From assembly GCA_028819255.1 (NCBI GenBank), contig JAPPMB010000054.1, positions 1 through 46,312 of the forward strand: a stretch of 46,312 bases of DNA. Reading direction: 5' to 3'. The notes below the pieces were generated by a model. The model was not told where the DNA came from and ran no database searches. It saw only the letters and a program-made list of their open reading frames with translations. The translations under genes and the position numbers were made by a program. Positions within the stretch are counted from its first letter, which is position 1. Every line of letters starts with the position of its first letter. The stretch is from Bryobacterales bacterium (GTDB lineage Bacteria; Acidobacteriota; Terriglobia; Bryobacterales; UBA6623). Positions 25,407-34,065 of the stretch are shown here, piece by piece.

Positions 25407-27209
25407 TCATGGGCTCGCTGCTGCGGGCTCCGCGACGGTCACGAACTCGTTGGCGGCAACCTCCCGGGTCGTGTCCGGAGCGCCGGACCGCCACTGCACC
25501 GAGACCGTCGCCGAGCGCGCCTCCCCGATGCCAAAGTGACGGCGGAAATCGCTTTGTGACAAGTACCCGCCGCCGCTTCTGACCTCGGCGAGCTGCGTTC
25601 GGCCGCCGGCGGCGACCCGCACCCGGGCGCCGACGGCGTCGCTTCCCGCCCGAGTAACGGGTCTCACGGACAGCCAGTTGCCCTTCGCGTCGATCTTGTT
25701 CCGCAGCAGGGACGGACGCTGTCCCAGGTTCACGACCACGATCTCGAGGTCGCCGTCGTTGTCTAGGTCACCGGCGGCCGACCCCCGCGACGGCCGCCGG
25801 TCGGAGATGCCCGACCCTGCCTGGTCGGACAGGTAGTGGAAGATCCCGTCGCCCCGGTTCCAGAACAGCATCCGAGGCTGTGCGAACGTCTCGCCGGTGC
25901 CGGCCCCGTCCACACTCGGGGCCACATGGCCGTTGACGGCGAAGATGTCCGGCCATCCGTCCCGGTCGAAGTCGAGAAACTCTGCACCCCATCCGACATG
26001 GTGCGTGGCGGCTGCCAGTCCGGAGGGCACGGTTCGGTCCCGAAAGAAGCCGCTCCCCTCGTTGCGGTAGAGCGTGTTGGTGTCTGCGGCGAAGTTGGTC
26101 TGGAACACGTCCGGCAGGCCGTCGCCGTCGTAGTCGCCGGCCGCCACGCCCATGCCGGCCTGCTCGCCGCCGTTCTCGTCGTACGCGATGCCGGATGCCA
26201 AGCCGGCTTCCTCGAACGTGCCGTCTCCTTCGTTGCGGAAGAACAGGTTCGCGGTCGAATCGCAGGCGACGAAGACGTCTGTCCACCCGTCGCCGTTGAA
26301 ATCCGCCGCCAGGACTCCCAGCCCGTAGTACCGCTTGGCTGTGGCCACTCCGGCCCGGCCCGAGATGTCGCGGTAACGGCCGTCCCCAACGTTCTCGAAC
26401 AGGGACATCGACTCCGGGGCGAGGCCGCGAGGCCCGCACGGGATCGGAACGCCTCTCCATTCGCACTGGGGGGCGTCCCCCGGGAGCGGCGTCGCCTGCA
26501 CGTCGAACTCGACATAGTGGGCCACGAACAGATCGAGGTCTCCGTCCCCGTCGGAATCCAGAAAGGCACAGCCGGTGCTCCAGCGAGTCCCGGAACCGGA
26601 AAGGCCGCGGGCGGCCGTCTCGTCCCGGAAGCGTGCGCCGTTCAGGTTTCGGAGCAGCACGTCGCGGCCCCAATGTGTGACGAAGAGGTCCGTGAAACCG
26701 TCCCCGTCGACATCCCCGGCACAGACCCCCTGGCCCCATCCCGTGCTCGTGAGGCCGGCGGTCTCGCCGACGGGCTCGAATCGCAGGTTCCGGAGGTTCC
26801 TGTAGAGCTCGTGCGGCTCACCTGCCCGGTCGGCTGGACCGCGCCCGGTCCCGACCAGAAAGATATCCAGCCAGCCGTCGTTGTCGAAGTCGAAGAGGGC
26901 GACTCCCGTTCCAGTGGTTTCGGTCAGGTAGGTCATCTCTCGGGCCGGTCCGTCGGCCGCGGGCGCCTTGAGACCGGATTCCGCGGCCACGTCCTCGAAC
27001 GCCGCGCGTGGCGGCGTCACGCCTTCGGGCAACGGAATCGGCGGAAGGTCGCGCTTGCCGGCCGCCGCCATCCCCTGTGCGCAAACGGCCTGCGGAAGGA
27101 ATGCGCATGCGGCCAGAAAGCCTGCCAGAGCCGCTGCGCCCGTGAGCGTGGCCGCGCCGCTGGCCATTCCGCATGTCCGAAGTTCTCCGCCGCCCCTCCC
27201 GCGCGTCAT
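25407..27209 (-). CDS. CRTAC1/ASPIC-UnbV family exported FG-GAP repeat protein
   Basis: About 600 residues with a signal peptide (LAGFLAACAFLPQAVCAQG) followed by FG-GAP/VCBS-type repeats carrying calcium-binding D-x-D-x-D-G loops: DFDNDGWLDIF, DVDGDGFTDLF, DSDGDGDLDLF, DFNGDGWTDVF, DYDGDGLPDVF, DFDRDGWPDIF, DLDNDGDLEIV. The C-terminus (NWLSVRPVT.., VGARVRVAAGG, LAEVRSGGGYLSQSDFRRHFGIG) is the ASPIC/UnbV domain. These proteins form calcium-stabilised propellers and are often encoded near receptors and TPR proteins in Acidobacteriota; their biochemical role is unclear. I use ATG 27209; ATG 27167 is also possible, and the frame extends meaninglessly to 27410 across the divergent receptor's start. 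The 118 bases to the next gene hold the promoter region. Confidence 0.9.
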   Translation of the reverse strand: MTRGRGGGELRTCGMASGAATLTGAAALAGFLAACAFLPQAVCAQGMAAAGKRDLPPIPLPEGVTPPRAAFEDVAAESGLKAPAADGPAREMTYLTETTGTGVALFDFDNDGWLDIFLVGTGRGPADRAGEPHELYRNLRNLRFEPVGETAGLTSTGWGQGVCAGDVDGDGFTDLFVTHWGRDVLLRNLNGARFRDETAARGLSGSGTRWSTGCAFLDSDGDGDLDLFVAHYVEFDVQATPLPGDAPQCEWRGVPIPCGPRGLAPESMSLFENVGDGRYRDISGRAGVATAKRYYGLGVLAADFNGDGWTDVFVACDSTANLFFRNEGDGTFEEAGLASGIAYDENGGEQAGMGVAAGDYDGDGLPDVFQTNFAADTNTLYRNEGSGFFRDRTVPSGLAAATHHVGWGAEFLDFDRDGWPDIFAVNGHVAPSVDGAGTGETFAQPRMLFWNRGDGIFHYLSDQAGSGISDRRPSRGSAAGDLDNDGDLEIVVVNLGQRPSLLRNKIDAKGNWLSVRPVTRAGSDAVGARVRVAAGGRTQLAEVRSGGGYLSQSDFRRHFGIGEARSATVSVQWRSGAPDTTREVAANEFVTVAEPAAASP

Positions 27210-27217
27210 AGCGAGCC

Positions 27218-27247
27218 TTGACACTCCCGGGCGATGGTCCCTACACT
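27218..27247 (+). promoter_or_regulatory. Promoter upstream of second receptor gene
   Basis: TTGACA at 27218-27223 is followed after 18 bases by TACACT, about 80 bases before the start codon at 27328. The perfect -35 matches that of the other receptor gene. Confidence 0.5.
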
Positions 27248-27327
27248 GCACATGGTTGGTTGGGGATTGGGGTAGCTGTCTGCGGACTCCGACGCCTCCC
27301 ATGATGCCAGCAGCGCGAGGAGGCTGA

Positions 27328-30300
27328 ATGAGCACGTCAAGACGATCCGCATTCAACGTTGGTCCTGCGAGGGCGATGCTCGCTGTCGCGTCGCTGGGCT
27401 GCTTGCTCACTGTGCTGGCGGGTTCCGCGCACGGTCAGGCTTCGAGTTCCGCCGTCAACGGAACCGTCACCGACCAGCAGGGCGCCGTGGTGCCCGGCAC
27501 GGAGGTTGTGCTGACCAGTGTGGAGACGGGCATCGAGCGTCGCGCCGAGGCCAACGCCGTCGGTCAGTACGTCTTCGTGAACATTCCTCCCGGCTACTAC
27601 ACCATCGATGCGACCGAGGAAGGGTTTCGCACCGCGGCAATCGAGCCGTTCGTGCTCGTGGTCAACCAGACAGCCACCTTCGACATTGTGCTGGAAGTGG
27701 GCGCGGTCACCGAATCGGTGACGGTCGAGGCGATCGGCGCCCAGGTTCAGGCGTCCTCGTCGGAACTCGGGACCGCGATGACGGAGCAGCAGGTCGTCGA
27801 CCTCCCGCTCAATGGCCGCAACTTCACCCAGCTGCTGATGCTCACGCCCGGGGCGTCGCCCGTCAACGTCGCGCAGAATCGCGGCGGTTTCGGCAGCACC
27901 TCCGTCGGCACGTTCAGCTTTCCCTCGATCAACGGCCAGAACAACCGCAGCAATCTGTTCCTGACCGACGGCGTGAACAACCAGGGAACGATGACCAGCA
28001 CCTACGCGGTGCCTCCGATCCTCGATGCGATCCAGGAGTTCAAGGTCCAGTCCCACAACGACCTCTCGGAGTTCGGAGCCGTGACCGGGGGTGTGGTGAA
28101 TGTCGTCACGAAGTCCGGGACCAACGAGCACCGCGGGAGTCTCTGGTCCTTCCTGCGCAACGACAATCTCGATGCCCGGAACACGTTCCTCAGGGACAAG
28201 GCGGCACTGGCCCAGAACATGTTCGGCGGGACGATCGGGGGGCCAGTCGTCGGCAACAGGACGTTCTACTTCGGGGCCTTTCAGGGGTTTACCAACCGCA
28301 CGCCCGCGAACCGCAACTACCGCGTTCCGACGGCCGCGAACCGGACAGGCGACCTCGGCGATTCGGCCCGGCAGATCTTCGACCCGTACTCCACGAGGAC
28401 CGGTCCCGACGGCAACGCAGTTCGCGACCCGTTCCGGAACAACGCCATTCCTCAGAGCAGACTCGATCCGGGCTTCGTCTACTACCTGGAGCAGACCGTT
28501 CCGATGCCCATCGACCTGGGCACGGACCTCGGAAACCTGAACCAGCGGGACACGACCGGCACGGCTCTGGACCAGTACGAGTACTCCGCGCGCCTCGATC
28601 ACCGCTTCAGTGACTCCGACACCGCGTACATGCGCTGGAGCGGTCAGGACAACTACCGGATCGGTTCCGCTGGACGCCAGAACTTCTCGAGCTTCGTCGA
28701 CATCACGAACCTGAATGTCGCCGCAAACTGGGTGCACACCTTCGATCCGACGAGCATCATGCAGGTCTCGTTCGCGAGGACCGACGTCAAGCGCGACACC
28801 GGCAACGCCTTCGCCGGCCTGCCCGACGGGTTCATTTCGACGGTCGGCTGGAATCCGGACTTCGCGGGAGGGTTTCGGGGAGGCACTTCCTACGTTCCCA
28901 ACGTGGGCGTCGCCCAGTACTTCGGCGGGGGAGAGCGCATCGGATACACCCGCACCAGTGACACCTGGCAGTACAAGGGCACCTACACCAAGATCGTCGG
29001 TACCCACACGCTGAAGTTCGGAGCCGAGTACAACGTGATCGGGCACTTCGGGCGCACCAACGATCACACAAACGGTTTCAGCACGGTGGGAACGGCGAGC
29101 CCGGACAATCCGGGCGGCACCGGGCACCCGCTGGCCTCGTTCCTGCTGAATGTGCCGAACAGGTGGTCCAGGCGCGACTTCCACAAGCGCGCACGCGGCG
29201 GGGCGCTGTTCTCGTTCTTCGGCCAGGACTCCTGGAAGGTGACGCCGAGACTGACGATCAACTTCGGGATTAGGGTGGACAGGACCGTGCTGCCGCAGTT
29301 CGGCAACCCGGAGGAGAACACGGTCGAGTTCGGCAACATCGACTACAACGAGGGAATCTACTGGATCACCGCGGCGCCGCCCACCTGCGAGGTGAAGCGG
29401 GTCGCACCCTGCCTGCCCGATGCCGGCGGAACCCTGCCCGACAGGGTGCAGGTCGCCTCGCAGGGCTACGTTCAGGATCCCTGGCCCGCAAGCTGGCAGC
29501 CCCGCTTCGGGTTCGCCTACCGGCTCAACGAGCGCACTGCCATCCGCGCCTCAAGCGGCGTGTTCTTCGACAACTTCGCAGGGGTCACCCAGAACACGCA
29601 GAACCTGGGCCACACGTGGCCGGATGTGGGACGGAAGCTCCAGAACGGCACGAACCCCGCAGACTCCCTCCCCAGCGTGTCGGCCAAGAACCCGGCGCCG
29701 ACCGGCATCCTGCCGACCGCAACGCCGTACAACCAGGGCGCCTGGTACTCCGACCCGCGGATGGACAATGCCTACTCCATGCAATGGAACTTCGGTATCC
29801 AGCGGCAGCTTGACGACGCGACGCTCCTGCAGGTGAACTACGTCGGCTCCGGCAACCGCCGCCTCCCGCTCGGCACCTACTACAACGTCGCGCTGACTCC
29901 CGGCCGACGGTCCGAGGCGCGGCAGCGCGCTCCGTTTCCCCTGTTCCGCGCCAACAACTACCTCACCTCCTGGGGACGCAGCAGCTACCATTCGCTCCAG
30001 ACCCAGTACAACCGCCGCTTCTCCAAGGGCCTTTCGTTCATGGTCAACTACACTTGGGCCAAGGCGATCGACATCGGCTGCTCAGGCTGGTTCGTGGAAA
30101 ACTGCTCGCAGCAGAACCCCTACAACTTCAATCTGGACCGAAGCGTGTCCGGCATCGATCTGACGCACAACCTGAACCTCAATTGGGTGTTCGAGCTGCC
30201 GTTCAAGTTCTCCAGTCGCGCTCTCAACGCGATTCTGGGAGGCTGGAAGTTCAACGGTCTGGCGCTGTTCACGTCGGGCCAGCCGTACACGCCCAACGTC

Positions 30301-30681
30301 AACGGCGACATCGCCGGCACGGGACTGCCGAACGGCCGCTACAGGCCGGACTACGTGGGGAATCCGGTCCTCTCCAATCCCACTCCGGCGGCGTGGATCA
30401 ACACGAGCGCGTTCGCAGTCCCGCAGACCGGCACGTTCGGCAATGCCGGCCGCAACACCTTGCGGGCGGACGGGATCAACAACATCGACTTCTCGTTCTT
30501 CAAGATCTTCTCGATCAACGAGCGACTGAGGGTCGAGTATCGGGCGGAGTTCTTCAACGGCACCAACACCCCGCAGTACGCAGCTCCCTCTTCGAACATC
30601 AGCAGGGGGAACTTCGGCAGGGTGCTGAGGACTGCGAACCGCGCCCGGCAGATCCAGATGGGCCTGAAACTCTACTTCTAG
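27328..30681 (+). CDS. Oar-type TonB-dependent receptor with carboxypeptidase-regulatory-like domain
   Basis: A 1117-residue outer-membrane receptor. Signal peptide to SAHGQ, carboxypeptidase-regulatory-like domain at ~35-125 (SAVNGTVTDQQGAVVPGTEV, GQYVFVNIPPGYYTIDATEEGF), plug with LPLNGRNFTQLLMLTPG, TDGVNNQGT and VVNVVTKSGTNEHRGSLWSF, and a barrel ending QMGLKLYF. GAGGAGG at 27317-27323, 4 bases before ATG 27328, supports the start. It shares architecture with the receptor at 17013, but the sequence is clearly diverged, so they are old paralogues. The divergent CRTAC1 gene and the downstream TPR gene form the locus type often seen in Acidobacteriota, where uptake and periplasmic scaffolding genes cluster. 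The ligand is unknown. Confidence 0.94.
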   Translation: MSTSRRSAFNVGPARAMLAVASLGCLLTVLAGSAHGQASSSAVNGTVTDQQGAVVPGTEVVLTSVETGIERRAEANAVGQYVFVNIPPGYYTIDATEEGFRTAAIEPFVLVVNQTATFDIVLEVGAVTESVTVEAIGAQVQASSSELGTAMTEQQVVDLPLNGRNFTQLLMLTPGASPVNVAQNRGGFGSTSVGTFSFPSINGQNNRSNLFLTDGVNNQGTMTSTYAVPPILDAIQEFKVQSHNDLSEFGAVTGGVVNVVTKSGTNEHRGSLWSFLRNDNLDARNTFLRDKAALAQNMFGGTIGGPVVGNRTFYFGAFQGFTNRTPANRNYRVPTAANRTGDLGDSARQIFDPYSTRTGPDGNAVRDPFRNNAIPQSRLDPGFVYYLEQTVPMPIDLGTDLGNLNQRDTTGTALDQYEYSARLDHRFSDSDTAYMRWSGQDNYRIGSAGRQNFSSFVDITNLNVAANWVHTFDPTSIMQVSFARTDVKRDTGNAFAGLPDGFISTVGWNPDFAGGFRGGTSYVPNVGVAQYFGGGERIGYTRTSDTWQYKGTYTKIVGTHTLKFGAEYNVIGHFGRTNDHTNGFSTVGTASPDNPGGTGHPLASFLLNVPNRWSRRDFHKRARGGALFSFFGQDSWKVTPRLTINFGIRVDRTVLPQFGNPEENTVEFGNIDYNEGIYWITAAPPTCEVKRVAPCLPDAGGTLPDRVQVASQGYVQDPWPASWQPRFGFAYRLNERTAIRASSGVFFDNFAGVTQNTQNLGHTWPDVGRKLQNGTNPADSLPSVSAKNPAPTGILPTATPYNQGAWYSDPRMDNAYSMQWNFGIQRQLDDATLLQVNYVGSGNRRLPLGTYYNVALTPGRRSEARQRAPFPLFRANNYLTSWGRSSYHSLQTQYNRRFSKGLSFMVNYTWAKAIDIGCSGWFVENCSQQNPYNFNLDRSVSGIDLTHNLNLNWVFELPFKFSSRALNAILGGWKFNGLALFTSGQPYTPNVNGDIAGTGLPNGRYRPDYVGNPVLSNPTPAAWINTSAFAVPQTGTFGNAGRNTLRADGINNIDFSFFKIFSINERLRVEYRAEFFNGTNTPQYAAPSSNISRGNFGRVLRTANRARQIQMGLKLYF

Positions 30682-30779
30682 CGCCCGGGCGGCGGCAGCC
30701 AGGGGGTGCCCGCGCGGGCCGGATCGTCCTAAGCTACAGGTGAGAGGCAGGCCGCAGTCGCGGCTGCCCGGCAACCGGC

Positions 30780-32711
30780 ATGCTGCCAGGTAGACAGATC
30801 GAGACCCGGACGGCCGCCGCGGCCTCGTGCCTCCTGCCGGCCTGTGTCGCGCTTTTCGTAACACTTGTCGCCGCCCAGTCGCCAGACGAGGCTCTCCTCG
30901 AGGCTGAGCGTCATCGCCGCGACGGCGATTTCGGCGCCGCTCTGTCTGTTCTCGACAGCGCGGCTTCCGAGTTTCCGGACCAGCCTCTGATTCACTTCAA
31001 CCGCGGAGCTTTGCTGGCGGAGCGGGGCCGCTACGAGGAGGCGGAGGCCGCTCTCATGGCTGGTCTCGCCCTGGAGCCCCGGAACCCTGATGCCCGGCTG
31101 ACGCTCGCGAAGGTTCTCGTGCAGAGCCACAGGCACGAGGAGGCCCTGGCACACGTCGACCAGTACGCGGCCGCCGTCGGCGAGCCCTCTCAGGGATTCG
31201 ACGTGCATTACGTGCGGGGCCTGGCCCTGCGAAGGCTGGACCGCCTGGCCGAATCCGAGCGCGAGCTTCGCCGCGCCACTGCTCTCAATCCCGGCCATGC
31301 CGATGCGCTGTTCAACCTTGGCGCCGTTCTCGACCAGCAGGGCTCGCACGGCGAAGCCGAGGACTACCTGCGCAAGGCGGCGGGACTGCAGCCCGGGAAC
31401 GCGGACTTCCGCTACCGCCTGGCAGGCGTGCTGAAAAAGAACGGGAAGGTCGGGGCAGCCGCAGCGCAGCTCGATCTGTTTCGGGACCTGCGCGAACGCA
31501 CCCAGAGGGAGAGGCGAGCGTCCGTCCTGATGCGGCGAGCGGAGGCGAGCCTGCAGGCCGGCGATCCCGTTGCGGCCAAGGAGCTGTATCAGCAGGCCAT
31601 TCGCCTGGATCCGCGGCACGCCGAGGCACATCTGAATCTCGGGGTCGCATACGAGCGGCTCGGCCGGGGCGCGTTGGCGGAGGCAATGTTCCGCAAGGCG
31701 CTCGAGATCCGGCGGGACTACTCGGACGCCCACCTGAATCTTGGGCTCAAGCTGGCGGAGAAGGCCCAGTTCGCGTCGGCGCTAGAGAGTGTCCGGGAGG
31801 CGGTGCGTCTGGCGCCTACCAATCCCGGGGCCCGCAAGGCGCTCGCGATGGTGCTGACCCGGCTCAAGAGGCCGCAGGAAGCCGTTCCCCACTTCGAGCT
31901 GCTGGTTCAGCGCGATCCCGCGTCGGTCGAGGCGCGCATCGATCTCGGCATCGCCTTGGCCGAGGCGGGGCAAAGGGAGCGGGCACTGGCCGCATTCGAT
32001 GAGGCGGTCGGGCTCGGTCCCAAGTCGTTTCGTCCCCACTACAATCGGGGTCGCGCCCTCAATGACCTCGGGCGGACCCGGGAGGCGCGACAGGCCCTCG
32101 AGACGGCGATCGGGCTCAACTCGCAATTTGCACCCGCCTTGCACCTGCTCGGCACCATCGAGCGCGCCGCAGGGCAACCCGAGCGAGCGGTCGAGCTGCT
32201 GCTGCGCGCGGCGCAACTGGATGGGAGCAATGCGCTCCTCCGCCACGATCTCGGCTTGGCCGCAGACCAGGCCGGGCGCGCTGGGGAGGCAATACGCCAC
32301 TGGGAGGCCGCTCTCGCAATCGATCCGAGTCATCGGGAGGCGATGTACAGCCTCGCCCAGGCCCTGCAGGGGGTCGATGAGGAGAGGGCGCGCCGCTACC
32401 GGGAAGGGTTTGCCGCGCTGACAGCCGAGCGGCACGACACCGACCGGGCAGGAACCCTGTGGAACTTCGCGCTGGCCGAGGCGAACCGCGAACGTTGGGA
32501 GAGCGCCTTCCAACTGTTTCGGCGAGCCCTTGACGCCTGCGGCCACTGCCCCGCGAGAGGACAGATCCACAAGAACTTCGGTCTCGTCTACGGACACTCC
32601 GGAGACTTCGCCAGCGCACTGGACGAGCTGCTGAAGGCCCGGAGACTTCTTCCGGACGACAGGGACGTCGAGACGGCGCTTGAAACCGTCCGGTCCAAGG
32701 CGGCGCGGTAG
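30780..32711 (+). CDS. Exported TPR-repeat protein
   Basis: A 643-residue protein with a signal peptide (SCLLPACVALFVTLVAAQS) and about a dozen TPRs along its length (ALLEAERHRRDGDFGAALSV, LIHFNRGALLAERGRYEEAE, AHLNLGVAYERLGRGALAEA, HYNRGRALNDLGRTREARQA, LLRHDLGLAADQAGRAGEAI, NFGLVYGHSGDFASALDELL). No enzymatic motif is present. It follows the receptor gene by about 100 bases on the same strand, so the two may be co-transcribed. A periplasmic scaffold or binding partner for receptor-imported material is plausible but unproven. The frame is intact, with start ATG 30780 and stop TAG. Confidence 0.87.
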   Translation: MLPGRQIETRTAAAASCLLPACVALFVTLVAAQSPDEALLEAERHRRDGDFGAALSVLDSAASEFPDQPLIHFNRGALLAERGRYEEAEAALMAGLALEPRNPDARLTLAKVLVQSHRHEEALAHVDQYAAAVGEPSQGFDVHYVRGLALRRLDRLAESERELRRATALNPGHADALFNLGAVLDQQGSHGEAEDYLRKAAGLQPGNADFRYRLAGVLKKNGKVGAAAAQLDLFRDLRERTQRERRASVLMRRAEASLQAGDPVAAKELYQQAIRLDPRHAEAHLNLGVAYERLGRGALAEAMFRKALEIRRDYSDAHLNLGLKLAEKAQFASALESVREAVRLAPTNPGARKALAMVLTRLKRPQEAVPHFELLVQRDPASVEARIDLGIALAEAGQRERALAAFDEAVGLGPKSFRPHYNRGRALNDLGRTREARQALETAIGLNSQFAPALHLLGTIERAAGQPERAVELLLRAAQLDGSNALLRHDLGLAADQAGRAGEAIRHWEAALAIDPSHREAMYSLAQALQGVDEERARRYREGFAALTAERHDTDRAGTLWNFALAEANRERWESAFQLFRRALDACGHCPARGQIHKNFGLVYGHSGDFASALDELLKARRLLPDDRDVETALETVRSKAAR

Positions 32712-32751
32712 CCGCCCAGCGCGAAGCCCAGGGCCGTTCTGCGTCCGGAAC

Positions 32752-33777
32752 TCAGTAGCCGACGGACTTGTCGATCACGTGCGTCAGGGGCTCGCCGCGT
32801 GCGAATCGCCCCACGTTGCCTGCGACCACTCCCAGACGCCGAACGTCGGAGCCCCTCGCATGCGAGGCCACATGCGGTGTGATCACGATGTTCTCGAACT
32901 CCCAGAGCGGATCGTCGGCGGGAAGCGGCTCGGGGTCGGTGACATCCAGTCCGGCGCCCGCTAGCTTCTTGCTGTCAATGGCCTTGATCAGCGCGCCCTT
33001 GTCGTAGAGCCGCCCGCGGGAAACCGCGACGAAGTAGGCCCCCTGCTTCATCAGGTCGAATTGCTTCGCTGCGATCATGTGCTCGCTTTCCGGTGTGAGC
33101 GGAGCCGCCACGAAGACCACGTCGGCCTTCGGCAGGACCTCGTCGAGCCGGTCCGGGGGAACAATCGTCGGGGCGAAGATGCTGACGGGGATGTCTTTCG
33201 GGTCCACTCCGATCACCTGCATCCCGAATCCGTGCGCGCGCTGCGCGATCTGGGTTCCGATACCGCCCATGCCGATGATGACCGCCGTCATGCCCGGCAG
33301 TTCGGTCATGCCCTCGGGGGCGTCGGCTCTCGACTTCCACTGCCGGCGGTTGGCGATGTAGTCGTTCATGCCGCGTGTCATCGAAAGCAGGAGGGCGAAC
33401 GCATGGTCCCCGATCGTGGGTCCCTGGACGACCTTGCAGTTCGTCAGCTGGACGTCGCTGGCCATGAACTCCGGCCAGAAGCTGTAGGCTTCGACGCCGG
33501 CGCTCAGGGATTGCACCCACTTCAGATTTTTGGCCTTTGGAAACTGCGCCTTGCTGATGCCGCCAATGATGGCGTCCGCCTCGGGGATTGCCTTCTCGAA
33601 CTCCTCCGCGGTGCGCGCCACGACGATGTCGGCGTCCGCGCCGGCTTCCTGCTTGTAGGACTCGATGGCGTTGTCGTCGAATGCAAAGCCTCCGGACAGG
33701 GCGCGGATCAGGATTTTCTTGTCGGCCCCAAAGCCAATGGTTGCGAACGCGAGCAGCAGAATGCAGATTCGTCTCAT
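32752..33777 (-). CDS. D-2-hydroxyacid dehydrogenase family protein with signal peptide
   Basis: 341 residues. After a short N-terminal hydrophobic stretch (ICILLLAFATIGFGA) comes a D-isomer-specific 2-hydroxyacid dehydrogenase: nucleotide-binding GMGGIG at 169-174, acidic residue after the second strand (VIGVDPK, Asp192), catalytic Arg in AVSRGRLYD (Arg254), Glu in TDPEPLPADDPLW (Glu283) and His in TPHVASHARG (His302). All catalytic residues are in place. The odd part is the export signal, since NAD(P) is scarce outside the cytoplasm. GAAGGAGA precedes the ATG by 6 bases, so the start, and with it the leader, is well supported. It is convergent with the TPR gene. Confidence 0.88.
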   Translation of the reverse strand: MRRICILLLAFATIGFGADKKILIRALSGGFAFDDNAIESYKQEAGADADIVVARTAEEFEKAIPEADAIIGGISKAQFPKAKNLKWVQSLSAGVEAYSFWPEFMASDVQLTNCKVVQGPTIGDHAFALLLSMTRGMNDYIANRRQWKSRADAPEGMTELPGMTAVIIGMGGIGTQIAQRAHGFGMQVIGVDPKDIPVSIFAPTIVPPDRLDEVLPKADVVFVAAPLTPESEHMIAAKQFDLMKQGAYFVAVSRGRLYDKGALIKAIDSKKLAGAGLDVTDPEPLPADDPLWEFENIVITPHVASHARGSDVRRLGVVAGNVGRFARGEPLTHVIDKSVGY

Positions 33778-34065
33778 TGAATGTCTCCTTCAGCCGCCGA
33801 GTCTAACACTTTCAGGACGGCTTCGACCTCGGCGCCGGCAACACCGAATTCTCCGGATGAGTGGAGTGTCGCCGAGCCTTGGAGGGCCTGTGCGGCCGTA
33901 CGGCATGCGCGCGACGGTCGGGACGGGACGCCAACCGCCACGAAGAGCGTCGGTGGCGAGGGTTCCCGCCGGAGAGGGTGACCGGTCGGTACCTCGCGGG
34001 CGCCACACGGATCCGACTGGCGCTCTCTGGGGCTCGGCTCGCAGGTAGTTGATACTCTTCACACG

